From Gallionella sp. (GTDB lineage: Bacteria; Pseudomonadota; Gammaproteobacteria; Burkholderiales; Gallionellaceae): a stretch of DNA of 48,621 nt. The stretch covers positions 1 through 48,621 of the forward strand of contig JADGRL010000021.1 in assembly GCA_017880865.1 (NCBI GenBank), read 5' to 3'. Position numbers and translations under genes: made by a program. Positions 14,869-24,590 of this stretch are shown piece after piece (position 1 is the stretch's first letter; each line of letters begins with the position of its first letter). The notes beneath the pieces were generated by a model, which made no database searches, had not been told where the DNA came from, and saw only the letters and a program-made list of their open reading frames with translations.

Positions 14869-16761
14869 ATGTTTGTGCGTCTATTTTTAGCAGTAATCTT
14901 GAGCGCAAGTCTGGCGGCTTGCAGCGGTGGAGGTGGCGGCGGATCTGCGGCTACAACCCCCGTTATAACCCCCGTTACTTCTTTGCCCACTACGCCAACA
15001 GGCGTGACGGCAACGGCGAAAGATGGCTACGTTTTGCTCGATGCTCTACCGGTAACCGGTGCAACGGCATACAACATTTATTGGGCCACAACTTCGGGCG
15101 TAAGCAAAGCCAACGGTACAAAGCTTGCCGTGACTTCCACGCCGCAACCGCATACCGGTCTTGCGAATGGGCAACCCTATTATTACGTGGTCACCGCGAT
15201 GAGCGGGGTGAGCGAAAGCGCGGAATCGGCGCAAGTCAGCGCAACCCCGGCTGCGGCAACGGCTGTAGTTGATCCGCTGTTGGCGGATCAGTGGCATTTG
15301 CTTAACACTAGCCAAGCCGGTGCGACCGGAGTACCGGCTAAAGGCGGCGAAGACATCAATGTGCAACCGGCCTGGACCGTCAGCAAGGGAGCTGGCGTGC
15401 GTATCGCCATCGTGGATGACGGCCTAGAGGTCGGCCATGAAGATTTGGCAAGCAACCTTGCCGCGAATGACCAGAGCTACAACTATGTCACCGGCAGCAC
15501 CGATCCCACGAATGCAACCACCGACACGACATCGGGACACGGGACGAGTTGCGCCGGTATCGCCGCGGCGCGAGACCTGAACGGGCTGGGTGGGAGCGGA
15601 GTCGCCCCGCGCGCAACGTTGGTGGGTTACAACCTGCTGCAACAAAGTACATCCTCCAATGAAGCGGATGCCATGACGCGCAATGCGACGAGCGTAGGCG
15701 TTTCCAGCAATAGCTGGGGGGCACCGGATGGTACGGGCAATCTGTTCGCCAGCTCCACGTTATGGCAAACCGCGATCAACACCGGCTTGAGCACCGGGCG
15801 CGGCGGCAAGGGCACGGTCTACGTCTGGGCGGCGGGTAATGGCGCGACTGGAGACGCCGCAGGGGTTTGCCCGACCTGTGTGGACAATTCCAACTACGAC
15901 GGCCAGGCCAACTACCGTGGGGTCATGGCCGTGGCAGCGGTGAGCGATCAGGGCGTGCAGTCATCTTATTCTGAATCCGGTGCCAACCTTTTGGTCAGTG
16001 CGCCCGGTGGCGAGTTTTGTAACACACACGCTATTACCACCACGGATCGTACCGGCGTGCTTGGTTCCAACACGGCCGCAACAGCGGGAACCAGCGACTA
16101 TGCCAACACCAATTACACCAAGTGCATGAACGGAACATCCGCCGCTACCCCGGGTGTTGCCGGCGTGGCGGCACTGGTATTGGCGGCCAATCCGAATCTG
16201 GGTTGGCGCGATGTCAGAATCATACTGGCGCAAACGGCGCGCAAGAACGATGCGGCCGATCCCGGCTGGGCATTGATCGGTACGCCGCCAACCTGGTTTA
16301 ACCACAAATACGGCTTCGGTGTAGTGAATGCGGCGGCGGCGGTGACGGCGGCGCAGACATGGACAAATGTCGGGGCCGAAAAAACATACAGCACAGCTCT
16401 GGCGGCGCCTGCATTGGCGATCCCGGATAATAATCTTACCGGTGTCAGCAATACGATCAATGTGGCGGGAAGCCTCATCCCCAGCATCGAGTTCGTCGAG
16501 ATCACTTTCAGCGCGGCGGATCACACTTACGCCGGGGATTTGGATGTCACTTTGACCAGCCCGACGGGCAAGGTCAGCCAACTTTCTGTGCTTCACGTTT
16601 GCATGGCGAATACCTGCACTGCGCATAACGGTTGGGTATTCGGCAGCACACGGCACTTGGGCGAAAGTGCGGATGGAAATTGGACGCTGACCGTTAAGGA
16701 TCTGAAAACAGGGAATACCGGAACCTTCCAATCCTGGATGCTCAAATTTTATGGTCATTGA
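14869..16761 (+). CDS. Kexin-like subtilase (S8) lipoprotein with P domain
   Basis: A 630-residue serine protease. Lipobox LAAC with Cys 18, then a Gly/Thr/Pro linker and a fibronectin-III-like domain at about 42-125. The catalytic domain, at about 130-490, has Asp183 in IAIVDDGLEVGHEDL, His224 in SGHGTSCAGIAAA and Ser424 in NGTSAATPGVAG; NSWGAPDG and VDDGL are kexin-like. Residues about 505-630 form a proprotein-convertase P domain ending GTFQSWMLKFYGH. No subtilisin propeptide precedes the catalytic domain. The next gene, 66 bases downstream, encodes a secreted propeptide-like protein, as in Aeromonas ASP/ORF2. The protein is probably anchored in the envelope, matured by the neighbour, and acts on exported proteins. 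Confidence 0.9.
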   Translation: MFVRLFLAVILSASLAACSGGGGGGSAATTPVITPVTSLPTTPTGVTATAKDGYVLLDALPVTGATAYNIYWATTSGVSKANGTKLAVTSTPQPHTGLANGQPYYYVVTAMSGVSESAESAQVSATPAAATAVVDPLLADQWHLLNTSQAGATGVPAKGGEDINVQPAWTVSKGAGVRIAIVDDGLEVGHEDLASNLAANDQSYNYVTGSTDPTNATTDTTSGHGTSCAGIAAARDLNGLGGSGVAPRATLVGYNLLQQSTSSNEADAMTRNATSVGVSSNSWGAPDGTGNLFASSTLWQTAINTGLSTGRGGKGTVYVWAAGNGATGDAAGVCPTCVDNSNYDGQANYRGVMAVAAVSDQGVQSSYSESGANLLVSAPGGEFCNTHAITTTDRTGVLGSNTAATAGTSDYANTNYTKCMNGTSAATPGVAGVAALVLAANPNLGWRDVRIILAQTARKNDAADPGWALIGTPPTWFNHKYGFGVVNAAAAVTAAQTWTNVGAEKTYSTALAAPALAIPDNNLTGVSNTINVAGSLIPSIEFVEITFSAADHTYAGDLDVTLTSPTGKVSQLSVLHVCMANTCTAHNGWVFGSTRHLGESADGNWTLTVKDLKTGNTGTFQSWMLKFYGH

Positions 16762-16827
16762 TCTTGCCCCAAGCCGTCTGTCGCGCATTGTGCATATTGG
16801 ATTACCCCTACATCAAGGAGCAAAAAC

Positions 16828-17457
16828 GTGAATACATTGATTAACCCGGCAGCAAGGATAGCTGTGCTGGCATTGGCGACCATGCTGTCTTTCAGCGCAA
16901 CAGGCGCTACAACCTCAACACCGGCTGCCGCGCCATTGACCCAGTCTTACGTCTGGCACGACGGCAGTCGTGAGCGGACAGTCTGGTTGAATCCGCAAGC
17001 CGTCGCAGAAATCAATCCGAGCAATGCAAGCGCGAGCGTGGCAAAAAATATAAATCCCAACGCAAAGGTATTGCCCCTAAAACACAACCAGAGTGGCATG
17101 CGCATTTGGCAGATAGACAATACCGGAGGCGCGGCGGTGCGCAGCATGGCGGCGACCAATCCGACCGGGAAATATTCCCCCGTCTTTCATGACAGCGCTT
17201 CCAGCGGCGGCGCGATGCGCGCGTTGCCGGGCAATATCATTGTCTATTTGAACCCGACCTGGGATGCTGCGACGGTAGACAACTGGATAAAATTACATAA
17301 ACTTGAAGTGCTGAAAAAACTGGAGGCCGGCCCCAATATTTACCTTATCAAAACGGCACCCGGTCTGGATGCGCTCGATACTGCCAATACGCTCTACCAG
17401 TCGGGCGAGGTGGTGGCGGCATTCCCCGATTGGTGGCGAGAAGTATCGACCCGATGA
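16828..17457 (+). CDS. Secreted propeptide-like protein, likely external chaperone of the subtilase
   Basis: A 209-residue protein with an N-terminal signal peptide ending near SFSATGA. The C-terminal 80 residues (NIIVYLNPTWDAATVDNWIK, then NIYLIKTAPGLDALDTANTL, then GEVVAAFPDWWREV) follow the alpha/beta pattern of a subtilisin/fervidolysin prodomain, including the final strand that normally inserts in the protease active site. A catalytic domain is absent. It starts 66 nt after a kexin-like protease that lacks a propeptide. In Aeromonas, ASP protease needs ORF2, encoded directly downstream, to fold. I infer the same role here. A GGAG site precedes the GTG start. Confidence 0.68.
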   Translation: MNTLINPAARIAVLALATMLSFSATGATTSTPAAAPLTQSYVWHDGSRERTVWLNPQAVAEINPSNASASVAKNINPNAKVLPLKHNQSGMRIWQIDNTGGAAVRSMAATNPTGKYSPVFHDSASSGGAMRALPGNIIVYLNPTWDAATVDNWIKLHKLEVLKKLEAGPNIYLIKTAPGLDALDTANTLYQSGEVVAAFPDWWREVSTR

Positions 17458-17592
17458 ATCGAGCTCCACAACAGCGCTCTTTTGGGCATGAAAGTTCGCC
17501 CGGACGCGAAATCAAATTTCCCCTTTGCTCGGCAGGGAGGGTTCATCTAACGCCGGAAGGTCGGCAGATATATTGATATAAGTGAGGTTGCA

Positions 17593-18102
17593 ATGACTGT
17601 TTTATCTGAACGTAAAGAACGCCCAACAATATTGGTAGTGGACGATAGGCCAGCCAATCTGACGCTGGTTGCCAATGTATTGAAGGATGATTACGAGATT
17701 AATTTAGCCAACAATGGTGCCAAGGCGCTTGGGCTTGCCTTGTCCGATGTGCCGGACTTGATTCTGCTCGACGTGATGATGCCGGAAATCGACGGATTCG
17801 AGGTATGCCGACGGCTTAAAGCCAATCCGATCACCAGCGAAATTCCCGTGATCTTTTTGACCGCAAAAACGGAAGTCGACGATGAGGAGTTGGGGTTTTC
17901 GTTGGGGGCGGTCGACTTTATTCACAAGCCGATCAGTCCGCCGATCATCATTGCGCGGGTCAGAACGCATCTCAAAATAAAATTCATGCAGGATTATTTG
18001 CGGCGCGAAAACGCCAAGTTGCAGGGCGAGGCAAAGCTGCAATCGTCGGAGTTGGATCAATTGCGGGATTACCTGTGGGCTTCCCCATTCGCCAAGCGTT
18101 AG
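17593..18102 (+). CDS. Single receiver-domain response regulator with coiled-coil tail
   Basis: A CheY-like receiver covers residues about 10-130, with the acidic pocket VVDDRPAN, the phospho-acceptor in [14 protein letters not shown], and conserved FLTAK and DFIHKPI. The last 40 residues look like a charged coiled coil and carry no DNA-binding or enzymatic domain. The receiver closely resembles that of the HD-GYP protein at 23467, so the two may have arisen by duplication. First gene of the apparent Sia-type operon, with GAGG upstream of the ATG. Likely a phosphate sink or adaptor for the hybrid kinase. Confidence 0.85.
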   Translation: MTVLSERKERPTILVVDDRPANLTLVANVLKDDYEINLANNGAKALGLALSDVPDLILLDVMMPEIDGFEVCRRLKANPITSEIPVIFLTAKTEVDDEELGFSLGAVDFIHKPISPPIIIARVRTHLKIKFMQDYLRRENAKLQGEAKLQSSELDQLRDYLWASPFAKR

Positions 18103-18160
18103 CATCACCGAGCGGGTGGCTTTCATATCGTACTCATGTCGTGATTAATGGAATGGTTTT

Positions 18161-19927
18161 GTGAAACTTAAGCAGTTCTCCTTGTGGTTTTCGTTGGTGG
18201 TGATATTTGCGTTGAGCGCCAATGCCCTGTTCCTGTTGATGATCAAGCGGGGGTACGACAGCATGGTGTCCGTGCAGGAACACCGTCAACGCGCGATGTC
18301 GCTGACCAACGAGTTGCGCCAAGAAACCGAACAACTGACCAGCCTCGTGCGGGAATACACCAGCACCGCCCAGACACGCTATTTGACGTATTACTACGAT
18401 ATTCTGGCGATCCGTCAGGGCGATAAACCCCAGCCGGAAAACTATGTGCCCGGCACCTATTGGGACATGGCGATTGCCGGCGAAATCCAACCCCGCTTTC
18501 CACAGAATGGCGAGCGTCATTCACTTGCGGAGCGCATGAAGTCGCTGGAGTTCAGCAAAGAGGAATTTGATGCGCTCGGCCTGGTGACCCAGGCGACCGA
18601 GGCGATGAAGCAGACCGAGCAAATAGCCTTCGCTGCCACTCAAGGGCTTTACGACCCGCTAACCCACGATTTCGTCTCCGATGGCAAGCCCCGCCTGGAC
18701 TTCGCCAGCCAACAGGTTCACAGCCAGGAATACAACCAGCTCAAATCCAATCTTGCCAAATCCGTGATCGGGCTGATTTCCATGGTGGATGAGCGCACCA
18801 ACACGGCGGTGATTCAAGCGGCGAACGACCTGAAGCGCTGGATATACCTGACTCTCGGCAGCATGGCGCTCACCATCGTGATGGTGCTGGCTGCATTGCA
18901 GGTGATACGCCATCGTGTTCTGCGGCCGATTGAAACGCTATCGAAGGCCGCCGGGCGACTGGCGCTGGGTGACTACTCCACCCGTACCAGAGTCGGTAGA
19001 GGAGGAGATGCGCCGGCCGCGACTTCCAGTTCTTCGGTGCATTACGGCAGCGAACGCGGAGTTGAGGAATTGATGTCGCTCGGCACAACATTCGACGGCA
19101 TGGCCGCGTCTATCGAGCAGGACATCAAGTTGCGTCAGCTGGCGCAACAAGAGCTGGAAGCGGCCCATCACATCGTCCACAGCAGCATTCAGTACGCTGC
19201 CCGCATTCAGCGCGCGATCCTGCCGCCGGAGGAATATTTCAAAGGCATGGTTCCCGATCATTTTGTTTTATGGGAGCCGAGGGATGTCGTAGGCGGCGAT
19301 ATTTATTGGTGCAAGCCGTGGGGCGACGGATGTCTGATTGTTCTCGGTGATTGCACGGGCCACGGCGTTCCCGGCGCATTCATGACCATGCTTTCTTCCG
19401 GGGCGTTGGACAGGGCGACCCGGGATGTATCCCCCGGCAAGGTCGATGAACTCATACAGCACATGCACCGGATTCTGCAGCACACGCTCAATCAGGACAG
19501 CGAGCACGGCCATTCGGACGACGGAATTGAAATGGGTGCGTGCTATTTGAATGCCGATAAATCGAGAATGTTTTTTGCGGGCGCCCGTTTCGATTTGTAT
19601 GTTCTCGAAAATGCTGAGGTGGACATCATCAAGGGCAGCAAATCAGGCATGGGTTACCGGGGCATTTCCTATGATCAGCAGTTTGAAATTCAGGAAATAA
19701 CGACCAGCAAAAACATGACTTTTTATCTGGCTTCAGACGGTGTGGTTGATCAGGTTGGTGCCGAAACCGGATGGGGCGTCGGGCGAAAGCGCCTGATGCA
19801 ATGGATGGTAGAGGCGGGGCATTTACCCCTTGCAGAACAGAAGAGCCATATTTACCAGAAATTTTTGGCGTATCAGGGAAGTGCAAAAAGACGTGACGAT
19901 GTTTCAGTTATCGGCTTCAGAATTTGA
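18161..19927 (+). CDS. siaA: SiaA-like membrane HAMP-PP2C (SpoIIE-type) phosphatase
   Basis: A 588-residue protein with a GTG start. Transmembrane helices at about 8-30 and 228-250 flank a periplasmic sensor domain of about 200 residues. A HAMP segment with an unusual Ser/Gly-rich insertion (about 284-303) follows, then a short coiled coil and a SpoIIE PP2C domain from about 375 to 585, with VVGGDIYW, LGDCTGHGVPGAFMTM and LASDGVVDQVG providing the metal-binding Asp residues. In Pseudomonas, SiaA dephosphorylates SiaC and so activates SiaD. The SiaB and SiaC homologues directly downstream support this role. Periplasmic signal unknown. Confidence 0.85.
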   Translation: MKLKQFSLWFSLVVIFALSANALFLLMIKRGYDSMVSVQEHRQRAMSLTNELRQETEQLTSLVREYTSTAQTRYLTYYYDILAIRQGDKPQPENYVPGTYWDMAIAGEIQPRFPQNGERHSLAERMKSLEFSKEEFDALGLVTQATEAMKQTEQIAFAATQGLYDPLTHDFVSDGKPRLDFASQQVHSQEYNQLKSNLAKSVIGLISMVDERTNTAVIQAANDLKRWIYLTLGSMALTIVMVLAALQVIRHRVLRPIETLSKAAGRLALGDYSTRTRVGRGGDAPAATSSSSVHYGSERGVEELMSLGTTFDGMAASIEQDIKLRQLAQQELEAAHHIVHSSIQYAARIQRAILPPEEYFKGMVPDHFVLWEPRDVVGGDIYWCKPWGDGCLIVLGDCTGHGVPGAFMTMLSSGALDRATRDVSPGKVDELIQHMHRILQHTLNQDSEHGHSDDGIEMGACYLNADKSRMFFAGARFDLYVLENAEVDIIKGSKSGMGYRGISYDQQFEIQEITTSKNMTFYLASDGVVDQVGAETGWGVGRKRLMQWMVEAGHLPLAEQKSHIYQKFLAYQGSAKRRDDVSVIGFRI

Positions 19928-20026
19928 CCGGGAATGCTCAATGCGCGAGCGGAATTATTCCTTCCTTCCTTCGCGCAGAGGATGTTGGGCCAACGGATTA
20001 TTGGGGTTTTATAGAAAGGCGTGCCT

Positions 20027-20578
20027 ATGAAAGTGAATGATTTTTTTTCTTACCGCGAAGAGCTTACCCGTAACGGGATTTTTCTGACGTTCAACGGCGT
20101 ATTGGTTCATAGCTTTATGGTCAAGCTGGCCGAAATGCTGAAATCAAAAATGTCACTTTTCAACGTGGACAAAAATGTGGAGATGAAGATATTTTCCACG
20201 GTGATAGAACAGGCCCAGAACATTATTTTTTATTCGGCGGAAAGAGTGCCTGTACCCTTCATGGAAAACGAAATGATGGGGGTTGGAACGATCACGGTCG
20301 GCATGGAAGACAGTCATTATTTTGTGATTTGCGGAAATATGATGCCCAGCGCCAATGTTGAAAAACTGCGCAAAAAGCTGACGACCATTCAGGAGATGAG
20401 TCCGGATGAGTTGAAGCAGTTTTACAAGGAACAGCGACGCCTGACGCCGGATATCGACAGTAAAGGAGCTGGGCTTGGTTTTATTGAAATGGCACGCAAG
20501 GCGAGCCGAACCATTGAGTTCGATTTTCACAAGCTGGATGACAAGAACTCATTCTTCACTCTTAAAGCCACTATTTAA
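20027..20578 (+). CDS. siaB: SiaB family protein kinase
   Basis: A 183-residue soluble protein matching the SiaB/DUF6272 kinase family: NGIFLTFNGVLVHSFMVKLAEM at the N-terminus, a helical MKIFSTVIEQAQNIIFYSAER region near residue 60, and GAGLGFIEMARKASRTIEF near the C-terminus, the last resembling the G-rich ATP lid of GHKL kinases. In Pseudomonas, SiaB phosphorylates SiaC, opposing SiaA. The ATG at 20027 is chosen over the GTG at 20021 because AGAAAGG lies 7 nt upstream. About 100 bases separate it from siaA and 11 bases from the siaC-like gene. Confidence 0.85.
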   Translation: MKVNDFFSYREELTRNGIFLTFNGVLVHSFMVKLAEMLKSKMSLFNVDKNVEMKIFSTVIEQAQNIIFYSAERVPVPFMENEMMGVGTITVGMEDSHYFVICGNMMPSANVEKLRKKLTTIQEMSPDELKQFYKEQRRLTPDIDSKGAGLGFIEMARKASRTIEFDFHKLDDKNSFFTLKATI

Positions 20579-20589
20579 GTCTATTGGAT

Positions 20590-20988
20590 ATGGAAAATAA
20601 CATGGAAAACTTGATCATAGAAAAAACCGAAGCAACGCCTGAAATACGCTTTGATTACTCCTCCGGTATTTTGGAATTACGCGGAGAGTCCTATCCGGAA
20701 AACACGGCGGAATTTTATGCGCCGGTATTTGAATGGCTGCGAAAATTCCTGAACAGCGGCAACGAACTCGCCGTGACCGTAAACATGGAGATTATCTATT
20801 TCAACTCCAGTTCATCGAAAGCCCTGATGAATTTGTTTGATCTGCTGGATGAAGCGGTTAGCGTCGGGAGAAAAATAGCCGTCAACTGGATGTATGCCGC
20901 TGGTAACGAGAGCGCGCTGGAGTATGGTGAGGAGTTCAAAGAAGACCTTAATTTACTTGATTTTAACCTGGTCGAAAAAAGTGTCTGA
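20590..20988 (+). CDS. siaC: SiaC-like regulatory phosphoprotein (DUF1987)
   Basis: About 132 residues with the DUF1987/SiaC pattern: [28 protein letters not shown], then [20 protein letters not shown]. The Ser run stands where Pseudomonas SiaC has its phosphorylated Thr region, so SiaB probably phosphorylates here. In Pseudomonas, unphosphorylated SiaC binds and activates the diguanylate cyclase SiaD. No SiaD exists here; the following hybrid kinase or HD-GYP protein may be the partner. Starts at TTG 20584, ATG 20590 or ATG 20602 are all possible. Its end overlaps the next gene by 8 nt, which suggests translational coupling. Confidence 0.82.
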   Translation: MENNMENLIIEKTEATPEIRFDYSSGILELRGESYPENTAEFYAPVFEWLRKFLNSGNELAVTVNMEIIYFNSSSSKALMNLFDLLDEAVSVGRKIAVNWMYAAGNESALEYGEEFKEDLNLLDFNLVEKSV

Positions 20989-23470
20989 GAATCTTCTTTT
21001 CGCTGCGGAAGAAGCTGTTATCACAGAGGGTGAGAACTTTCTTTCCAACCCGCGCAATGAGCAAGCGTTGATCGAGGCGCACACTCGCCTTTTAAAAGAT
21101 TACAAAAAGCTCTTCAGTCAGACCCGGCGTCTGATGCGGATGCATGACCGCCACCAGGCTGAACTCTCCAGGAAAGCGCAGGAGCTGGAAGCGGCCAACC
21201 TGAAGGCCGATGAGGCCACTAAAGCCAAGTCGATGTTCCTCGCCAACATGAGCCACGAAATTCGCACTCCGATGAACGCCATCATCGGCATGGCCTATCT
21301 GACCCTCAAGACCGAACTCAATCCCCGCCAGCTCGATTACGTCAACAAGATTCATAACGCGGGCAAGTCGTTGCTCGGCATCATCAACGACATTCTGGAT
21401 TTTTCCAAGGTGGAGGCAGGCAAGCTCGATCTGGAATTGGTGCGTTTCCGTTTGGAAGACGTAGTCGGCAATTCGCTGGCGATGCTGCGCCAGAAAGCGC
21501 ATGAAAACGAAATCGAATTGCTGCTGGATCTGTCCGAACCGGCCTTGCTCGACAAGAGCAGCGCGCTGATGGGGGATGCGCTGCGCCTAGGGCAGATCAT
21601 TACCAATCTGTTATCCAACGCCGTCAAATTTACCCATCAGGGTCATGTCAAGATCACTGTGCGCATCGAAGAACGCTATGACGACGCGCTCAAGCTGCGC
21701 TTCGCCGTGAGCGATACCGGTATCGGCATGACAGAAGAACAGGTCGGCAGATTATTCCAGGAATTCACCCAAGCCGATGGTTCGACTACGCGCAAATATG
21801 GCGGTACCGGCCTCGGGCTCACCATCAGCAAGAAGTTAGTCGAATTGATGGGTGGAAAAATCTGGGTCGAGAGCAAACCCGGTATAGGTACCACTTTCCT
21901 TTTTAACGCCGTATTTCCGCTCGTACCAGCAGCGGAGATTCAAACTACACCGCTGACAGGTGTCGATCAACTGCGCGTATTAGTCGTGGATGACCGGCTC
22001 GAAGCGCGTACCGTACTCAGTGAACTATTGGGGGCTTTGCGCGTAGGAGCGACGCGTCGCCCTCTCGGCGTGGTAACCGTATCCTCAGGTGAAGAAGCGC
22101 TGGTCGCAATCGAGCAGGCGGAGCGGGAGGACACCCCCTTCAATTTGCTGTTGCTGGACTGGGTCATGCCGGGCATGGATGGCGCGCAGGTGCTCAAGCG
22201 CTTGCAAACCCTGCCTCTGCGCCAGCCGCTGATGTCCGTCATCGTCTCGGCCTATGATTCCGACAATATGCACGATGTTGCGCAAGAACTGGGCGCTTCC
22301 CAGTTCTTGAGCAAACCGGTGCTGCCCGATACCCTGCGCAGTCTGCTGCGTAAGCTGACTGGCGGCGACGCGTTGGAGGCGAGTGAAAATGACAATCAGT
22401 CCGCGACGCACCGTCTCGACGGCATGCGCATCCTGCTGGTCGAGGACAATCCGATCAACCAGCAATTGGCCGTCGAATTGCTGGAGTCCAAAGGCGCTCA
22501 AGTAGATGTCGCCAATCACGGCGAAGAGGCGTTGGCTTGCTTGAATAAACAGCCCGATGGCCACTATGCCGTGGTGCTGATGGACTTGCAGATGCCAGTG
22601 ATGGACGGCTACGAAGTCACCCGCCGCCTGCGTGCCGATCCGCGCTATTTCCGCCTGCCCGTCGTTGCTATGACGGCGCATGCCATGGCGGAAGAACGCG
22701 AACGCTGCAAGGCGCTGGGCATGAATGCGCATGTCATCAAGCCGATTGATCCGGATGAATTTTTTGCTGTCGTGGCGAGCTTCCGGCCCAGGGATGAAGT
22801 GATGTCCGTATCGACCAAGCACAATGCGGCAACGACCAAACAAAGCAATGCCACCGTGCTACCGGAAATCGACGGGCTGAATGCCGTCTCCGGTGTGCGG
22901 CGTGCAGCGGGGATGACCGCGTTATACCTCAAGTTATTGCGCCTGTTTACGATCGACTACGCTGCGGCCTACCAGCAGCTTGCGCAGATGATAGCGGCCA
23001 GCCAATGGCAAGAGGCGGAACGCTATGCCCACACACTCAAGGGACTGGCCGGAACGCTCGGTGCCGAAGCGCTGCAGGATCAGGCGGGATTGCTGGAAAA
23101 AGCACTCGGACAAAAACGAGCAGATTGCCACGAGGTATTGACCGCAATGATAGCGATACTCCAACCGCTGTTGCTCGCCCTGCAAACCCATTTTGACATC
23201 TCGTCCGATGCCACCGGGTTACCGGAAGCAAGCGAAGCTCAGGCAAATCAAACACCCTCCCTGCGCCCTGTCTGGCTGGACGAACTGGAAACCGTGTTGG
23301 CGAAAGGCAATTTCACAGCGACGGATATATGGCAAAACAGGCAATCCGAATTGGGCGGCGTTATCGACACCTACACCAGAAAAAAAATCGGCACGGCATT
23401 GGATAACTTTGACTTTGATGCAGCCTTAGCCCTTGTGCGCGGCAGTAAATCATCGGCTAATAATAAATGA
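20981..23470 (+). CDS. Cytoplasmic hybrid histidine kinase (HisKA-HATPase-REC-REC-HPt)
   Basis: An 829-residue BarA-like phosphorelay kinase without membrane segments. A coiled-coil N-terminus (about 1-80) leads to HisKA with [15 protein letters not shown] (His near 92), then HATPase_c with the DTGIGM and GGTGLGL boxes. The first receiver carries Asp near 393 ([10 protein letters not shown]), the second carries Asp near 534 ([11 protein letters not shown]), and an HPt domain carries His near 684 ([12 protein letters not shown]). The GTG at 20981 is chosen because the upstream frame runs inside siaC. It lacks a sensor domain, so input may come from SiaC by protein contact. Its stop overlaps the next ATG (ATGA), and the HD-GYP regulator is the likely phosphoryl target. 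Confidence 0.9.
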   Translation: MSENLLFAAEEAVITEGENFLSNPRNEQALIEAHTRLLKDYKKLFSQTRRLMRMHDRHQAELSRKAQELEAANLKADEATKAKSMFLANMSHEIRTPMNAIIGMAYLTLKTELNPRQLDYVNKIHNAGKSLLGIINDILDFSKVEAGKLDLELVRFRLEDVVGNSLAMLRQKAHENEIELLLDLSEPALLDKSSALMGDALRLGQIITNLLSNAVKFTHQGHVKITVRIEERYDDALKLRFAVSDTGIGMTEEQVGRLFQEFTQADGSTTRKYGGTGLGLTISKKLVELMGGKIWVESKPGIGTTFLFNAVFPLVPAAEIQTTPLTGVDQLRVLVVDDRLEARTVLSELLGALRVGATRRPLGVVTVSSGEEALVAIEQAEREDTPFNLLLLDWVMPGMDGAQVLKRLQTLPLRQPLMSVIVSAYDSDNMHDVAQELGASQFLSKPVLPDTLRSLLRKLTGGDALEASENDNQSATHRLDGMRILLVEDNPINQQLAVELLESKGAQVDVANHGEEALACLNKQPDGHYAVVLMDLQMPVMDGYEVTRRLRADPRYFRLPVVAMTAHAMAEERERCKALGMNAHVIKPIDPDEFFAVVASFRPRDEVMSVSTKHNAATTKQSNATVLPEIDGLNAVSGVRRAAGMTALYLKLLRLFTIDYAAAYQQLAQMIAASQWQEAERYAHTLKGLAGTLGAEALQDQAGLLEKALGQKRADCHEVLTAMIAILQPLLLALQTHFDISSDATGLPEASEAQANQTPSLRPVWLDELETVLAKGNFTATDIWQNRQSELGGVIDTYTRKKIGTALDNFDFDAALALVRGSKSSANNK

Positions 23471-24561
23471 CCAACGCTCAACTTCCTTCGATTCTGGCAG
23501 TGGACGATACGCCCGCCAACCTCAGCCTGCTCGCCAACCTATTGTGCGACAAGTATCAGATACGCGTGGCCAACAGCGGCCAAAAGGCGCTGGACTTGGC
23601 TTTTGCCGAGCCGCCGGATCTGATCTTGCTGGACGTGATGATGCCGGAGATGGGCGGGCACGAAGTCATGCGCCGCTTGCAAGCAGACCCGCGTACCGCA
23701 CGTGTGCCGGTGATGTTCCTCACCGCAAAAAACAGCATGGAAGATGAGGAATTCGGCCTGTCGTTGGGTGCGGTAGATTTCATCCACAAACCGATCAGCC
23801 CGCACATTGTGATGGCGCGCATCAATACCCAATTGCAGATCAAGTCATGGCAGGATTTTTTGCAAAATCAAAATATATGGTTGCAACAGGAAGTCGAGCA
23901 TCGTCTTGCCGCTGTGACCCGGCTACAGGATGCCTCCATTTGGGTGATGGTTTCGCTGGCCGAATTTCGCGACGAATGCACTGGCAACCATATCCGCCGC
24001 ACACAGGAATACGTGCGGCTACTGGCAGAAGAAATGTCGCGCTTGCCGCAATACACCGGGATACTGACAGCTGAATATATCGAGCTGATCGCCAAGACAG
24101 CACCGCTGCATGACATCGGCAAGATCGCTATTCCCGACCATATCCTGCTCAAGCCGGGCAAGCTGACCGATGAAGAATTCGTCATTATGAAATCCCACGC
24201 CCAGCGTGGTGATGAAATGCTGGCACGGGCGGGAACACTCATGGGTGAAGAAGGTGCGTACTTCGAGATGGCGCGCCAGATCGCACGCTGCCACCACGAA
24301 AAATGGGATGGCAGCGGCTACCCGGACAGACTGGCTGGTGTCGCTATCCCCTTGTCTGCCCGCCTGATGGCGGTGGCCGATGTATACGATGCACTGATCG
24401 CACGCCGCCCCTACAAAGAACCGATGACCCACGCGCAAGCAGCAGGAATACTGGAGAAAGGCAGCGGGCAACATTTCGATCCCGACGTGATCGCGGCATT
24501 CCAGGAAGTACAGGATCACTTTCGGGTTATTGCCGCGAACTGGAATGACCAATGTTTTTAA
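23467..24561 (+). CDS. Response regulator with HD-GYP domain (predicted c-di-GMP phosphodiesterase)
   Basis: A 364-residue protein. The receiver at about 8-125 has Asp in [14 protein letters not shown]; a helical linker follows, then an HD-GYP domain from about 155 to 355. Visible catalytic features are [10 protein letters not shown] (His-Asp near 215), [26 protein letters not shown] and [20 protein letters not shown] proteins hydrolyse c-di-GMP to pGpG or GMP, so phosphorylation should lower c-di-GMP. It occupies the output place that the diguanylate cyclase SiaD has in Pseudomonas. Start overlaps the kinase stop by 4 nt. Confidence 0.92.
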   Translation: MTNAQLPSILAVDDTPANLSLLANLLCDKYQIRVANSGQKALDLAFAEPPDLILLDVMMPEMGGHEVMRRLQADPRTARVPVMFLTAKNSMEDEEFGLSLGAVDFIHKPISPHIVMARINTQLQIKSWQDFLQNQNIWLQQEVEHRLAAVTRLQDASIWVMVSLAEFRDECTGNHIRRTQEYVRLLAEEMSRLPQYTGILTAEYIELIAKTAPLHDIGKIAIPDHILLKPGKLTDEEFVIMKSHAQRGDEMLARAGTLMGEEGAYFEMARQIARCHHEKWDGSGYPDRLAGVAIPLSARLMAVADVYDALIARRPYKEPMTHAQAAGILEKGSGQHFDPDVIAAFQEVQDHFRVIAANWNDQCF

Positions 24562-24590
24562 CCAAGGAACAATACGATGAGGAGTAAATC

